Positions 52,996 to 62,556 of a stretch of DNA of 64,000 nt are shown piece by piece. Under the pieces are notes generated by a model, which saw only the letters and a list, made by a program, of their open reading frames with translations, had not been told where the DNA came from and did no database searches. The translations under genes were made by a program, and so were the position numbers. Source of the stretch: Verrucomicrobiota bacterium (GTDB taxonomy: Bacteria > Verrucomicrobiota > Verrucomicrobiia > Verrucomicrobiales > Akkermansiaceae); contig JAFLEH010000002.1 of the NCBI GenBank assembly GCA_017301995.1, positions 36,839-100,838 of the forward strand, written 5' to 3'. Each line of letters starts with the position of its first letter. Within the stretch, counting starts at the first letter, position 1.

Positions 52996-54413
52996 TTGGT
53001 GTCGAATGAGATGATAGGTTTCGGGTCCTTCACGCGGCCAAGCTCGCGGCAACCGGGGCCGATTCCATTGGCGCCGAGATCGTCGTTCATCGCGGAGGCG
53101 AGGGCTTTGAGCTTGGCGACGACTTCAGGGTGGGACCCGGCGACATTGGTGGACTCACCGACGTCCGAGCGGAGGTTGAAAAGTTTGGGCCCGGCATTTT
53201 CCGGTTTCCCTTTCGCGTTGGGATCCGATTCCAACTGTAGTTTCCAATCTCCGTTGCGCACCGCGTTCAGCCGTAGGCCGTTGTAGTAGAAGAAGGTCTC
53301 ATGCGCGGGCTTCGCACCGGGGCTTCCGCTGAGTTGGGGCCAAATGTCGGCACCGTCGATCCTGCGGTTGGATGGGAGTTTCGCACCAGCCAGAGCGGCA
53401 AGAGTTGGCAGGATGTCAAACATACCGGTGATGGCATCGGTCGTGGTTGCCGCGGGGATTTTCGTCGGCCACCAGGCGATCGCGGGCACGCGGATGCCGC
53501 CTTCGAATGTGCTGCCCTTGTTGCCGCGGAGTGGGGTGTTGCGGCCCCGCGGAGTTCCACCGTTGTCGCTGGTGAAAAAGACAAACGTACGCTCCGTGAG
53601 TCCCTGGTCGCGCAATGCTCCAAGGATGCGGCCGATGCTCCAGTCCACTTCCTCGACCCAGTCGGAATAGATACCGTGCGGGGATTTGCCCGCCCAATCC
53701 TTGCCGGGATAGATGGGGAAATGGACCGCGTTGTGGGGCAGATAGAGAAAGAACGGCGTGTCCTTCTTCGTCCTGATGAATTCGACGGCCTCGTCGGTGT
53801 AGATCCGCACTAACGATTGCTGGTCGTGTGGCAACACCCGTTTCACGACCTTGCCGTTGCGGAGAAGCGGGAGCGGGGGCTGGCCTTTGGCCGGATTCTT
53901 CGGGTTTGGGATAGGTTTGCCGAGATCGCTCTTCACCCCGTCGGCCGCAGGTCCCATGTCATTCGAGTAGGGCAACCCGAAATGGAGGTCGAAGCCCTGG
54001 GCGTTCGGCAGAAACTCCGGTTGGTCGCCAAGGTGCCATTTTCCGATGATTGCCGTGGCATAGCCAGCCCCTTTGAGCGTTTCCGCGACGGTGATTTCCC
54101 GGGGGGACAGCCCGATAGGGTCCATCGGAAACAACACGTGCGGAATCGGCAGAACGCGTTTGGCATAACAACCGGTCATGAGAGCCGCCCGCGATGGTGA
54201 GCAAACCGGCGCCGCATAAAACGAGGTGAGTTTGCATCCTTCCTGCGCCATGCGGTCGATGTTGGGCGTCCGGTTCAACTTTGATCCGAACGGACCGGTG
54301 TCCGCATATCCGAGATCGTCGATGGTGATCACGATGAAGTTCGGCTTCGGCTCCGAACGTGCGGTACCGTGCAGCAAAGCGAACGCGAGCAAGAGCGGGA
54401 GTCTGGAATTCAT
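52992..54413 (-). CDS. Sulfatase (Cys-type)
   Basis: 473 residues with signal MNSRLPLLLAFALLHGTARS. Motif PVCSPSRAALMTGCYAKRV (C71), VITIDDLGYADTGPFG at the N-terminus, IIGKWHLGDQPEFLPN, and FTSDNGGTPRGRNTPLRGNK. These resemble arylsulfatase A / GalNAc-6-sulfatase-like S1 enzymes. Stop TGA overlaps the GH95-like start in ATGA, so translation of the two is coupled. It begins 24 bp downstream of the previous sulfatase. Confidence 0.93.
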   Translation of the reverse strand: MNSRLPLLLAFALLHGTARSEPKPNFIVITIDDLGYADTGPFGSKLNRTPNIDRMAQEGCKLTSFYAAPVCSPSRAALMTGCYAKRVLPIPHVLFPMDPIGLSPREITVAETLKGAGYATAIIGKWHLGDQPEFLPNAQGFDLHFGLPYSNDMGPAADGVKSDLGKPIPNPKNPAKGQPPLPLLRNGKVVKRVLPHDQQSLVRIYTDEAVEFIRTKKDTPFFLYLPHNAVHFPIYPGKDWAGKSPHGIYSDWVEEVDWSIGRILGALRDQGLTERTFVFFTSDNGGTPRGRNTPLRGNKGSTFEGGIRVPAIAWWPTKIPAATTTDAITGMFDILPTLAALAGAKLPSNRRIDGADIWPQLSGSPGAKPAHETFFYYNGLRLNAVRNGDWKLQLESDPNAKGKPENAGPKLFNLRSDVGESTNVAGSHPEVVAKLKALASAMNDDLGANGIGPGCRELGRVKDPKPIISFDTK

Positions 54414-54437
54414 GGTTAGGATCTTGGCTGATTGGGA

Positions 54438-56303
54438 TCACCGCGCGCCGAAATCCCAGCGGCGCGGAGGGCTGCCCGGGACGATGAGCTCGATCCAATC
54501 GACTTCAGCGGGATCCGGCAGATAGAGGCGGACAATGCCGGATTTCCCGCCAGGTGCGGGGATTGGCGAGCTGATGTCGGTGAACGCGCCGGCTTTGAGC
54601 GAGTAGGCGGATGGTTTCGGATAGTCTTTGGCGTCCGGAGTGGGCAGCCACGCCACTTTGCCGGTCCCTCCGTCGCACCGGATGCGGAAGCGGAGTTTGG
54701 AACCGGAGGGAAGCGTTCCCGCCGCGAATCCGAGAAACGGTTCTTTGCCGGTTCCGGTCAGGTGCAGCGCCCCATCCTTCAGTGTGGCGTCACATTGTCG
54801 GGCTTTCCATCCGAGCAGCGGATCCCCGGCGGACTTGGATTCCTTTTGTTTCCCGAAGCCGGGATTCCGCTTTGGAACCACGGCTTCAGTGTCAGTTAGG
54901 AAGTTGCCGATCAGCGTGTTCAGTTCGGTGGCGAGTTGTTTTTCGTCAGCCGCCAGATTGTGGGTTTCTCCGACGTCGTTCCGCAGGTTGTAGAGTTCCA
55001 GCTTGTCGCTGCCGTCATCGTTGTCGGCATGAAAACGGATGAGTTTCCAATCGCCACGGCGCACCCAGGTCGCAGGTCGGAATCCGTCGATATCGCTGCG
55101 CCCCCCGTGCGGGAAATGGCAGAAGATCGCATCGCGGTTGAACGGCTCTCCGCGCAGTGCCGGGGCGAAGCTCGCTCCGTCAAACTTGCGCTGCTGTTGG
55201 GTTGTGAGGCCGATCAGGTCCAATAGTGTCGGGAAAAGGTCGGTGCTTTGGACGATCGCGTCGCTGACGGATCCGGCGGCGATGGTTCCCGGCCAAATGG
55301 CAATCAGCGGGACGCGGGTGCCACCTTCGTAGTTGCTGGCCTTGCCGCTGCGGAACGGGGCGTTGCTGGTTATCGGGATGTCGGCATATGTTTTGTTGCG
55401 GGTCCCATCGCGGGGAGGATTGTGCCAACTGCCGTTGTCGCCGGTTAGAATGAGGATCGTATTGTCGGCAAGTCCGTTCTTCTCAAGCGCCGCGGTGATG
55501 CGGCCAACGGCGTCGTCGAAGCTCCGGAGCATGGCGGCGTATAGCGCGTTGCGCTGTGGGGACTTCGGATCCGCCCGAGTGGCGGCATCGGCGATGTAAC
55601 CGTCCTTGGCCATCCACGGGCTGTGAACGCTGAAAGCCCAGTAGTTGAGAAAAAACGGGCGGTCTTTGTTGGTCGCGATGAATTTCTCCGCCTCCTCGGC
55701 CATCCGGTCTTCGATGTGGTCACCGGGTTTGCCTTGGCCCTCCCAGAATGCCCATGGCGCGAAATAGCCGTTCGCGCCGCCGGGTCCGGGACCGGACATG
55801 TGCGGAAGGTCGGTCTCGAAACCATGCTGCAACGGAGAGTACGGCTCCGGGCCAAGGTGCCATTTTCCGAGATGACCGGTGCGCCATCCGGCGTCTCGAA
55901 GAACCTCGGGTAACGTTAGATAGTCGGTATCAAGGCGCGTGACGCTCTCCGCGGCCAGTACGGGAGTCTTGGCGTTCCCCGCGGCGAGACGCTTCTCCAA
56001 AATGACTTTCGGAACGTGGCAGACCGGAGCGGTGATGCCGATACGCGCCGGGGATAGGCCCGTTAGGATACTGGCGCGAGTCGGTGAACAGAGCGGACTT
56101 GCCGAGTAGGCTTGAGTGAAACGCATCCCCCGTTTGGCCAGGGCGTCGATATTCGGAGTTTGGTGGAAGACGCTGCCGTAACAGCCGAGGTCGCACTGTC
56201 CGAGATCATCACCCAGGATCAGGACGATGTTAGGCTGCCGCGCGCCGGTGGCGGTGGCATCGCATAGCAGAACCAGCGGAATGAGGGACAACAGGGCTTT
56301 CAT
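54438..56303 (-). CDS. Sulfatase with extra C-terminal beta domain
   Basis: 621 residues with signal MKALLSLIPLVLLCDATATG. Motif PLCSPTRASILTGLSPARIG (C72), ILGDDLGQCDLGCYGS, HLGKWHLGPEPYSPLQHG, LTGDNGSWHNPPRDGT. After the sulfatase domain (about residue 490) there is a C-terminal domain of about 120 residues (GALHLTGTGKEPFLGFAAGT, KLRFRIRCDGGTGKVAWLPT) that looks like a jelly-roll carbohydrate-binding module. The start ATG overlaps the stop of the DUF6288-type gene (ATGA), which fixes it and implies coupling. Confidence 0.92.
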   Translation of the reverse strand: MKALLSLIPLVLLCDATATGARQPNIVLILGDDLGQCDLGCYGSVFHQTPNIDALAKRGMRFTQAYSASPLCSPTRASILTGLSPARIGITAPVCHVPKVILEKRLAAGNAKTPVLAAESVTRLDTDYLTLPEVLRDAGWRTGHLGKWHLGPEPYSPLQHGFETDLPHMSGPGPGGANGYFAPWAFWEGQGKPGDHIEDRMAEEAEKFIATNKDRPFFLNYWAFSVHSPWMAKDGYIADAATRADPKSPQRNALYAAMLRSFDDAVGRITAALEKNGLADNTILILTGDNGSWHNPPRDGTRNKTYADIPITSNAPFRSGKASNYEGGTRVPLIAIWPGTIAAGSVSDAIVQSTDLFPTLLDLIGLTTQQQRKFDGASFAPALRGEPFNRDAIFCHFPHGGRSDIDGFRPATWVRRGDWKLIRFHADNDDGSDKLELYNLRNDVGETHNLAADEKQLATELNTLIGNFLTDTEAVVPKRNPGFGKQKESKSAGDPLLGWKARQCDATLKDGALHLTGTGKEPFLGFAAGTLPSGSKLRFRIRCDGGTGKVAWLPTPDAKDYPKPSAYSLKAGAFTDISSPIPAPGGKSGIVRLYLPDPAEVDWIELIVPGSPPRRWDFGAR

Positions 56304-58768
56304 CGCTTGGGATTCTTTCCCGCAGGGGTTGGATTCGCCATGAACTCGCGCAATTCCAGAACAGTCGGTGTGGTGGCGGAGGATTCGATTTCCGATAGGG
56401 TTTTGTCGAGTTTCGCGATACGGTCGTTGTTGGATCCGCGCGGGTTGGATTTTGCGAGAGTCTCGCGCATTTCGCGCAGTTGGGGCAGATAGGTTTTGGC
56501 GTGTGTGCCGTAGCGGACAAGATATTCCAGGCATTTTGGCAGGCGGTTGCCGCTTCCCCAGCGTTCCGGTTCGATCAGCGACACGCAGAGCGGAATGCCT
56601 TCGCGGATGTGCAGCCGCGATAGCAGGTCCAAGCCCGCCAGACGAATTCCGTCGCCAAACATTTCGTTGCTTGGGGCCAGTTGTTCGGTCGCCTTGACGA
56701 CCGCGGGTAGCAGTGCGACGAGGTCACGGTCGGACAGATGTTTGAAAACCCGATCCACCGAACCGCGAACCACGCTGTCCTCGTTCTGGAGGAGTGACTT
56801 TACGGCGGGATAGAGCAACTGGCGATCCACTCCTTCGAGCGATTCCGCGAGAATGCTCTTTGGTCCTCCGGAACCCGGATAGGGCGAGAACAACGCCATA
56901 CTGGCCGCGCGCTGGACCATGCGCCGCGGGTCGGCCGGATTCGGGTTCAACGTCATTCGCAGAAGGTCGCTTACGCTTGCCTTGCGCGCTTCGGGCCCCA
57001 GTGGCGGGATCGCCATGCAGGCCATGCTTTGCAGCCAGGGATCGGAATCCTTCAGCGCCGCGCGCAATTGGGGTGCCGCCGCGTCCGCGCGCGGGCCGAG
57101 AGAACCGAGCGCCTCGCAGGCACCATACCGGGCGTTGCGGTCGGGACCGGCTAACAGCGTTGTCAGGGCGGGGACGAAGTCGCCCTCCCTGCGGCCCAGC
57201 GCTTTCGCCGAACGTGTGCGGACGGCCGGCGACCAACTCGATAGCCCCGCCAGCAGTTGTTCGGTCGTTCGGCGGTCGTAGGCGTTTTTGTCATCCTTAT
57301 AGCCATAGTCGCGACCCGCCGCGATGACCGCTTCGGTCTGTGCGGCGTCCAAGGATGGTGCCGAAAACGGCTTTCGTCCTGTTAGCCGCAGGGATTTCCG
57401 CGGCAACGCATATGCAAGCAGATAGCATCCGGTGGAATCCCAACCTTTATACGAGCCGTGCTCCTCCTCGCCGACCGGCGACCCCTGATAGATGAATGTC
57501 CCATCCCAACCGCGGGCCAGATCGTAATACCATGACTGCTCCCTCCAGTATGCGCCGGTTGCCAGAGGACCGCAACGGGCGACACCGGGCATGGCCCACA
57601 GAATATTGAAGAAGTTTCCGGTGTGCCCCTGTTCGCGCTCGCTGTAGGCCGCGGCAGACATCCTCGCGTAAAATCCGGCGGCTTCGCGATCACCTAGCAG
57701 ATCGAAAAGCACCGCTCCGCTGGAGCACTTTCCATTGTCCTCGTGTCCCGGCCACGGACGATGGTCGCCGTAAGGAATGGCGCCTTTGTTCACAAACCAC
57801 CGCAGAAATCCGGCGGCCTTGCCGATCGCCTGGTCGAGATGGGGTTCATGCACGCCAGCCTCGCGGGCAAGCACCATGCCGATGCAGAGGCTCAGGCCCG
57901 GCTGGTTCATGCAGCCGTAGCCGTTGAGATTTCCGTTAGGCAGGGCGAACTTGTGTCCCCAGGTTCCGACTGCGCTCTGGCCGCGGGCCGCTTCCATGGC
58001 AAGACGTTTCATGCCGGGTGCCACTGACTGGTCTCCGGTGGCCATGACATACTCCGCCAGAAATGTCAGAGCATAGCCGTAATACCAGGTTGCGAATCCG
58101 TCGGCGGAGAAATCCGCCGCCCACTTCGCCTCCTTTTGCAGGGCCGGCAGATCATTGGCATCTCCACGGGCGAGCAGCGCGAGCGCGTTGAGTGAGCGCG
58201 GTATCGGGTTCAGTTTGCGCCCGTAATCCGACGAGGCCATGCGTTTGGCCAGGGCTTGGCATCCGTTTTCGAAGATTCTCCTGGACTTCTCACAGTCATA
58301 CGGGGCGGTTGCGCTGTAGGCGCCCAGCACTGGCAGATTCAAGATGATCGCCTGCGTCTGGCCGTCGCGCCATCGGGTCAGGCGCAACCGACCGCTACCC
58401 CGATCGGTTTCGGCAGCCGTGATGGCCTGGGCGAAGCGGATCCGGGCGTCGCTGGAGAAGGCGTGCCCATCCACCCCGAGGATCACGTCGCCCACATCGA
58501 GGATTTCATCGGCCGGCGAGTCTTTGGCGACCGCCGTGATGAGGATCTGCCGCGCCTGGCCCGTATGACCGCTGGCGGAATAGATCCATCCGCGCGCGCC
58601 GGTGGGACCAAGCGTCCAGTCGTGGGATTGGTCAGGCATCCCGCCTTGGGTTAGGTCGGGCGGGGAGACCTTTTCCGCCGCATGCGCACCCAAGCTGGCG
58701 AATGCGAGGGAGATTCCGGCCAACAATGCCGCCCGGGCCGGGACACATAATGGATGGCGAAGGCTCAT
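56300..58768 (-). CDS. Exported PDZ / alpha-toroid / HEAT protein (DUF6288-type), cluster copy
   Basis: 822 residues with signal MSLRHPLCVPARAALLAG. Same order as the 7697-10114 protein: PDLTQGG and LGPTGARGW, PDZ-like DSPADEILDVGDVILGVDGH, helical region with YGDHRPWPGHEDNGKCSSGA and GHTGNFFNILWAMPG, and C-terminal HEAT-like repeats (WSPAVRTRSAKALGRREGDF). Function unknown. Its ATGA overlap with a sulfatase and its place in a polysaccharide cluster suggest a role in glycan handling, for example as a scaffold or a toroid enzyme; the toroid part could be catalytic like GH or lyase barrels. This is inference. Confidence 0.82.
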   Translation of the reverse strand: MSLRHPLCVPARAALLAGISLAFASLGAHAAEKVSPPDLTQGGMPDQSHDWTLGPTGARGWIYSASGHTGQARQILITAVAKDSPADEILDVGDVILGVDGHAFSSDARIRFAQAITAAETDRGSGRLRLTRWRDGQTQAIILNLPVLGAYSATAPYDCEKSRRIFENGCQALAKRMASSDYGRKLNPIPRSLNALALLARGDANDLPALQKEAKWAADFSADGFATWYYGYALTFLAEYVMATGDQSVAPGMKRLAMEAARGQSAVGTWGHKFALPNGNLNGYGCMNQPGLSLCIGMVLAREAGVHEPHLDQAIGKAAGFLRWFVNKGAIPYGDHRPWPGHEDNGKCSSGAVLFDLLGDREAAGFYARMSAAAYSEREQGHTGNFFNILWAMPGVARCGPLATGAYWREQSWYYDLARGWDGTFIYQGSPVGEEEHGSYKGWDSTGCYLLAYALPRKSLRLTGRKPFSAPSLDAAQTEAVIAAGRDYGYKDDKNAYDRRTTEQLLAGLSSWSPAVRTRSAKALGRREGDFVPALTTLLAGPDRNARYGACEALGSLGPRADAAAPQLRAALKDSDPWLQSMACMAIPPLGPEARKASVSDLLRMTLNPNPADPRRMVQRAASMALFSPYPGSGGPKSILAESLEGVDRQLLYPAVKSLLQNEDSVVRGSVDRVFKHLSDRDLVALLPAVVKATEQLAPSNEMFGDGIRLAGLDLLSRLHIREGIPLCVSLIEPERWGSGNRLPKCLEYLVRYGTHAKTYLPQLREMRETLAKSNPRGSNNDRIAKLDKTLSEIESSATTPTVLELREFMANPTPAGKNPKR

Positions 58769-58788
58769 GACGGATTGATGGGAGGGCG

Positions 58789-60885
58789 TTACTTCATGGG
58801 CTTGAGGGTGAATTCCTTGACCGTCACTCCGCGGCTGCCCTCCCGGATCGCGAATCCGAGGGTGTTGCGGCCGCTGGCGAGCTGGATTTCAAGCGGCGGG
58901 GTGTGCTGCCAGAGGCCGACCGTGTAGGGAACCGGGATTTCCGAAGGTGCCCCGGAATTGTCGGGAGTGAAAACAAACGTCTGCCCATCCTGCAGAGTCG
59001 CAACCTTGGCGGTAAGTATATATTTTCCCGCTTTGGGAACGTTGAGTTCATAGTCGGTTCCGAATCCGCCGACGCAGTGCATCTGCATGCCGCCGCCGAA
59101 GCTATCCATGATGGCTGGCTTGCCTTTTGCTTTGCCGAACGCCACCGCGGGAATGGTGATGGTTCCATCCGCGGCCACCGTGATCTTCTGGTCCGACCGG
59201 GTTGCCTTCGTCCGATCTTCGGGCATCGCGTTCGCCGGTTCGTTGGCTTCCGCGAGTTCCTTGCCCAGAGGGCCGAGCGGGACGGCCGCAGACGCGAGTG
59301 TGACGGTTTGGTAGTGGGCCAAATTGCTCCAGAATCCTCCCGGAACATTCTTGCGGTCATTGTAGGGTTGTTCACCGAGCGCCGCGCTCACCCATTGGGC
59401 GCGCAACACCGTCAGATAGTCACTCCCGTGTTCCCGTGCCTGGGTTTCCAGCAGAAAATCCGATCCGCCGCGGGGAGCATCGCCCTTGTCCCACCAACTG
59501 TGCTCGAAGCCGGCGCCAAGATTCACCACCCATCCTTTGGGCGTCCAGTGGCTCAGCGCCGCGTGCGCGTGTTGGGTCACGCCCCATACGGGAATCCCGA
59601 AACCGCGCAGAATGAAACGTCCGAAGAACGCGCGACGACCGCATACGCCGCCGTTTTTCGGGATGTTTTGATAACTGTGCAGGGAAGGCAGATCGTTCTT
59701 CACATTCTGCGAACCGTAGGTGACGTCGGTTCTAACCGCCGCGGAGTAGCGCCATCCGTAATCATCGGTTCGGACATGATCCGGACGATAGGTGCGGAGC
59801 ATTTGGCGGCCCCATGCCAGAATCTCGTCCGGTGCGTCGCAGCCCACCACCATGCGGTATTCCCAAACGGTGAAGTCCTTGAACGCGGGATCGAGTTCAC
59901 CATCAAGAAACGCCTTTTCATAGTGCAGGTAGCGCTTGACCGGATCCACGGTGGCCGGTGCTCCGGTTAGATCTTTGGCGTTAATTTGCTCGATAGGCTG
60001 GGCGTGTTCGAGGCTGGTCGCCATCGCCAACCGTTGGAGGACGCCCTCCTTGGAACCGGGGCTGGCCTTGCGGATTGCGGCGTAAATCGCCACCGCCTGG
60101 CCGTAGCGCCCGCGTGCCGCCCCTCCGGCTTCGAGCATTTGCTTCATCATGTTCACGTCGCCAAGCAACCCTTCGACCAAGGCTTCCTGTGGTTCGCCCT
60201 GCTGGGCGAACTCCGCGAGTCCTTTGGGAGTGGCGGTGGCTAGCACGGCGCATTTCACAAGCGCCGCGTCGCGCTTGCCGTCAGTTAGAACCGGTCGCAT
60301 GTCCTCCAGAATCGCCTTCGCGGCGGCCATCTCCGCGGCCCGGGCGGAGGCGAGCGCGGCTTGTGCTGCCTTGTTCGATTCAGTGAGGCGGCCCTCGTCG
60401 CGCTTTGCCAGATCGTAGGCTTGCTGACGTTCGGCGAGCGCTTTGATTCCGTCCGCCTTGTTCGCCTGCCACTTTGCCAGATCCTTTTCGGCGGATTCCC
60501 GCTCGGCGGCGGTGGTGGCTTTTCTGAGTGCGGCTTCGGCTTCGGCGATTCCTTTCTCCGCGCCGCCGATCCACTTGCCCTTGGCGTGGTCCACCAATGC
60601 CTTGGCGGTGGCGATTTTCGCGAGCGCCTCACCTGCCGTTTTGGCGTCCGCGGTTGCTTTGCCGAGGGCCTCTCTTGCGGCATCCAGCGCCGTTTTCTTC
60701 CGTGGGTCCAACGCGGGCAGATCCTTGGCGATGTCCGCCCGCAGCGATCCGAGCAAGGACTCGTAGCGTCCGGCGAGTTGGGATCCGTGCGGTGTTAGGT
60801 TGGGTTCCGGTTGTGTCGGTTTCGCGCCGAGCGGCGCAGGTGCCGCCAGCAGGCAAGCGGAGGTAAGAATGGCGATGGATTTCAT
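58789..60885 (-). CDS. Coiled-coil transglutaminase-like exported protein
   Basis: 698 residues with signal MKSIAILTSACLLAAPAPLG. Residues about 60-195 are an Ala/Lys/Glu-rich coiled coil. A transglutaminase/papain-like core follows near 405-470: NGGVCGRRAFFGRFILRGFG (C415), QHAHAALSHWTPKGW (candidate His) and FEHSWWDKGD. The C-terminal 130 residues form a beta domain (PKAGKYILTAKVATLQDGQT, LEIQLASGRNTLGFAIREGS) like a carbohydrate-binding module. The reaction is unknown: a peptidase, amidase or crosslinking role are all possible. It lies between the esterase (17 bp) and DUF6288 genes (20 bp). Confidence 0.7.
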   Translation of the reverse strand: MKSIAILTSACLLAAPAPLGAKPTQPEPNLTPHGSQLAGRYESLLGSLRADIAKDLPALDPRKKTALDAAREALGKATADAKTAGEALAKIATAKALVDHAKGKWIGGAEKGIAEAEAALRKATTAAERESAEKDLAKWQANKADGIKALAERQQAYDLAKRDEGRLTESNKAAQAALASARAAEMAAAKAILEDMRPVLTDGKRDAALVKCAVLATATPKGLAEFAQQGEPQEALVEGLLGDVNMMKQMLEAGGAARGRYGQAVAIYAAIRKASPGSKEGVLQRLAMATSLEHAQPIEQINAKDLTGAPATVDPVKRYLHYEKAFLDGELDPAFKDFTVWEYRMVVGCDAPDEILAWGRQMLRTYRPDHVRTDDYGWRYSAAVRTDVTYGSQNVKNDLPSLHSYQNIPKNGGVCGRRAFFGRFILRGFGIPVWGVTQHAHAALSHWTPKGWVVNLGAGFEHSWWDKGDAPRGGSDFLLETQAREHGSDYLTVLRAQWVSAALGEQPYNDRKNVPGGFWSNLAHYQTVTLASAAVPLGPLGKELAEANEPANAMPEDRTKATRSDQKITVAADGTITIPAVAFGKAKGKPAIMDSFGGGMQMHCVGGFGTDYELNVPKAGKYILTAKVATLQDGQTFVFTPDNSGAPSEIPVPYTVGLWQHTPPLEIQLASGRNTLGFAIREGSRGVTVKEFTLKPMK

Positions 60886-60902
60886 AAATGGATAGGGACC
60901 GG

Positions 60903-62024
60903 TCACTTGGTTGGGGCGGGGCTTGGCGCTTGCCCTTCCGACAGCAGGCCGACCATGGCCTTGCCCATTGCCTCGCCGACGTCCATATAGACCTCGGCGT
61001 TCTTGCCGTAGTGGGCGTTGCCGCTGCCGCCCTGGGCCATCGGATTGCTGTAAACCGTGGCGACATTGCCCTTGAATTCCGGATACTTGCCGGAGGTTCC
61101 GTCCACGGCGAGTTGGGCATCGAGAATCAATCCTCCGTTTCCGCCGCAGCCTTTGACGGATTCGCCCATCGTCGCGCACACGAACTTCGCGGCGGGGGTG
61201 TCGAACTCCTTGCGGATCTGATGGATGAAATGGACGAGGTTCTGTTCGTAACGGGCGGCGTGACCGGGGTTGCCGGCGTCTTTTTCGCCCTGCCAGAAGA
61301 AAAATCCGGCCACCTCGTAGCCACTCGCACCCGGATAGTAGGTGGCGAGATCGGAGAGCACCGCCTTGGCGTGGGCGATATCGTCATCCCACTGTTTTCC
61401 GGCATACCAGTCGATCGGCTTGCCGGTCTTTTTGTCGAGCCACGGCGGCGGTTCGGTCTTGGTGCCTTTTGTTGGATCGGCCGGCCAGGAGTCGGGCTTG
61501 TCCTTGTAGCCGGCATAAACCATCGGGGTTTCCACACCTTGCCTGTCTTTGATGACGAATTCATAACGTTCGCTACCCGGTGGCAGCAGATCCCATCCGA
61601 GACTGCGGTTTCCGATGCAACTTTTCAGGATGAGCACCGGCTCCTCGATCGCATCGCCGACCTGCTTGGCAATCCCGAATTCCGGACCGATCGTCTTGCA
61701 GGTTTGAACGGTCATCCACTCGTTGTTGAATTTCTGCATGCCGCCGCCCCGGCCGGACATGACCCGCGCGAACCGGAGATCCTTCCGCTCGGTCCAGGCC
61801 CCGGTGGCGTCCACGAGATAGGGATACTTTTTCTTCTCCTTGACCGCTGTTTCGAGTGACCCGGGTCCGCCGCTGATCTTGCCGAGGCCGACCATGTTGG
61901 ATTGGCCCATGAGGATGAAAACCTTGGCCTTTTGGGGAGGATCGGCGGGTTTGTCCTGGGCATAGGCGCTGACCGCAAGCGCGGCGAGCGCGAGGGAAGC
62001 CTGACATAATAGGGGAGTTTTCAT
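60903..62024 (-). CDS. SASA/CE6-type carbohydrate esterase
   Basis: 373 residues with signal MKTPLLCQASLALAALAVSA. SGNH-like nucleophile motif FILMGQSNMVGLG (Ser), oxyanion region in GPEFGIAKQ, and a C-terminal His in GSGNAHYGKNAEVYM. The family removes O-acetyl groups from xylan-like sugars or sialic acid. It is the first gene of the nine-gene minus-strand cluster. The 139-bp upstream spacer holds a small perfect hairpin GAGCG-CGA-CGCTC at 62055-62067; I could not identify promoter hexamers. The start was set at the signal-peptide Met. Confidence 0.85.
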   Translation of the reverse strand: MKTPLLCQASLALAALAVSAYAQDKPADPPQKAKVFILMGQSNMVGLGKISGGPGSLETAVKEKKKYPYLVDATGAWTERKDLRFARVMSGRGGGMQKFNNEWMTVQTCKTIGPEFGIAKQVGDAIEEPVLILKSCIGNRSLGWDLLPPGSERYEFVIKDRQGVETPMVYAGYKDKPDSWPADPTKGTKTEPPPWLDKKTGKPIDWYAGKQWDDDIAHAKAVLSDLATYYPGASGYEVAGFFFWQGEKDAGNPGHAARYEQNLVHFIHQIRKEFDTPAAKFVCATMGESVKGCGGNGGLILDAQLAVDGTSGKYPEFKGNVATVYSNPMAQGGSGNAHYGKNAEVYMDVGEAMGKAMVGLLSEGQAPSPAPTK

Positions 62025-62163
62025 TGGGTTGTTCGGTTTGTTTTCTGGGGGTATGAGCGCGACGCTCGCGCGGGAGGATTTGGCCTGACCCGGACCATAC
62101 TGGAGTTTGGCGCGATTTCTTACCGCTCCCGTGTGAAATTTCGATTTGGGATGTCCGCGCGGT

Positions 62164-62547
62164 CTAACCGGCCGATGGCGGAACAGGGACCGGCACCGCG
62201 TGGCAGACATCCCGCCAGCCGGGGAAGTTCCAGCGGTTTGGAAATCCCTCGCACTGCGCGGGTTTCACCGGATGGATGCGGCACGCGTTGCCGTCGAGCA
62301 TGACGCACTCGTGGGTTTCCCGCTCGATGAGGGAAAGGCCCTGGCGGTTTGTCCGGAGGCGGGTGAATTGTCCGATGAACTCATCCTCGGTTAGGCCGAG
62401 GAATCCGGCGATTTTCGGGATTTCGTCTTCCTCGATCCGCACGTCGCCGGGCCAGCGGCAGCAGGCGGTGCAGCGCTGGCAGACGTAGAAAACGTCCGGA
62501 TCGAGCTGGACGTCCGCGTTTCCCGGACTGCCGTGGAAGGGGTGCAT
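62164..62547 (-). CDS. YkgJ-family cysteine cluster protein
   Basis: 127 residues. Cys pattern VCQRCTACCRWPGDV near the N-terminus, then CVMLDGNACRIHPVKPAQC and a final Cys near VCHAVP, matching the UPF0153/YkgJ family that probably binds a metal ion or Fe-S cluster. Function unknown in any organism I can recall. It lies 9 bp downstream of the amidase gene on the same strand. Confidence 0.85.
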   Translation of the reverse strand: MHPFHGSPGNADVQLDPDVFYVCQRCTACCRWPGDVRIEEDEIPKIAGFLGLTEDEFIGQFTRLRTNRQGLSLIERETHECVMLDGNACRIHPVKPAQCEGFPNRWNFPGWRDVCHAVPVPVPPSAG

Positions 62548-62556
62548 GGAGCGGAA

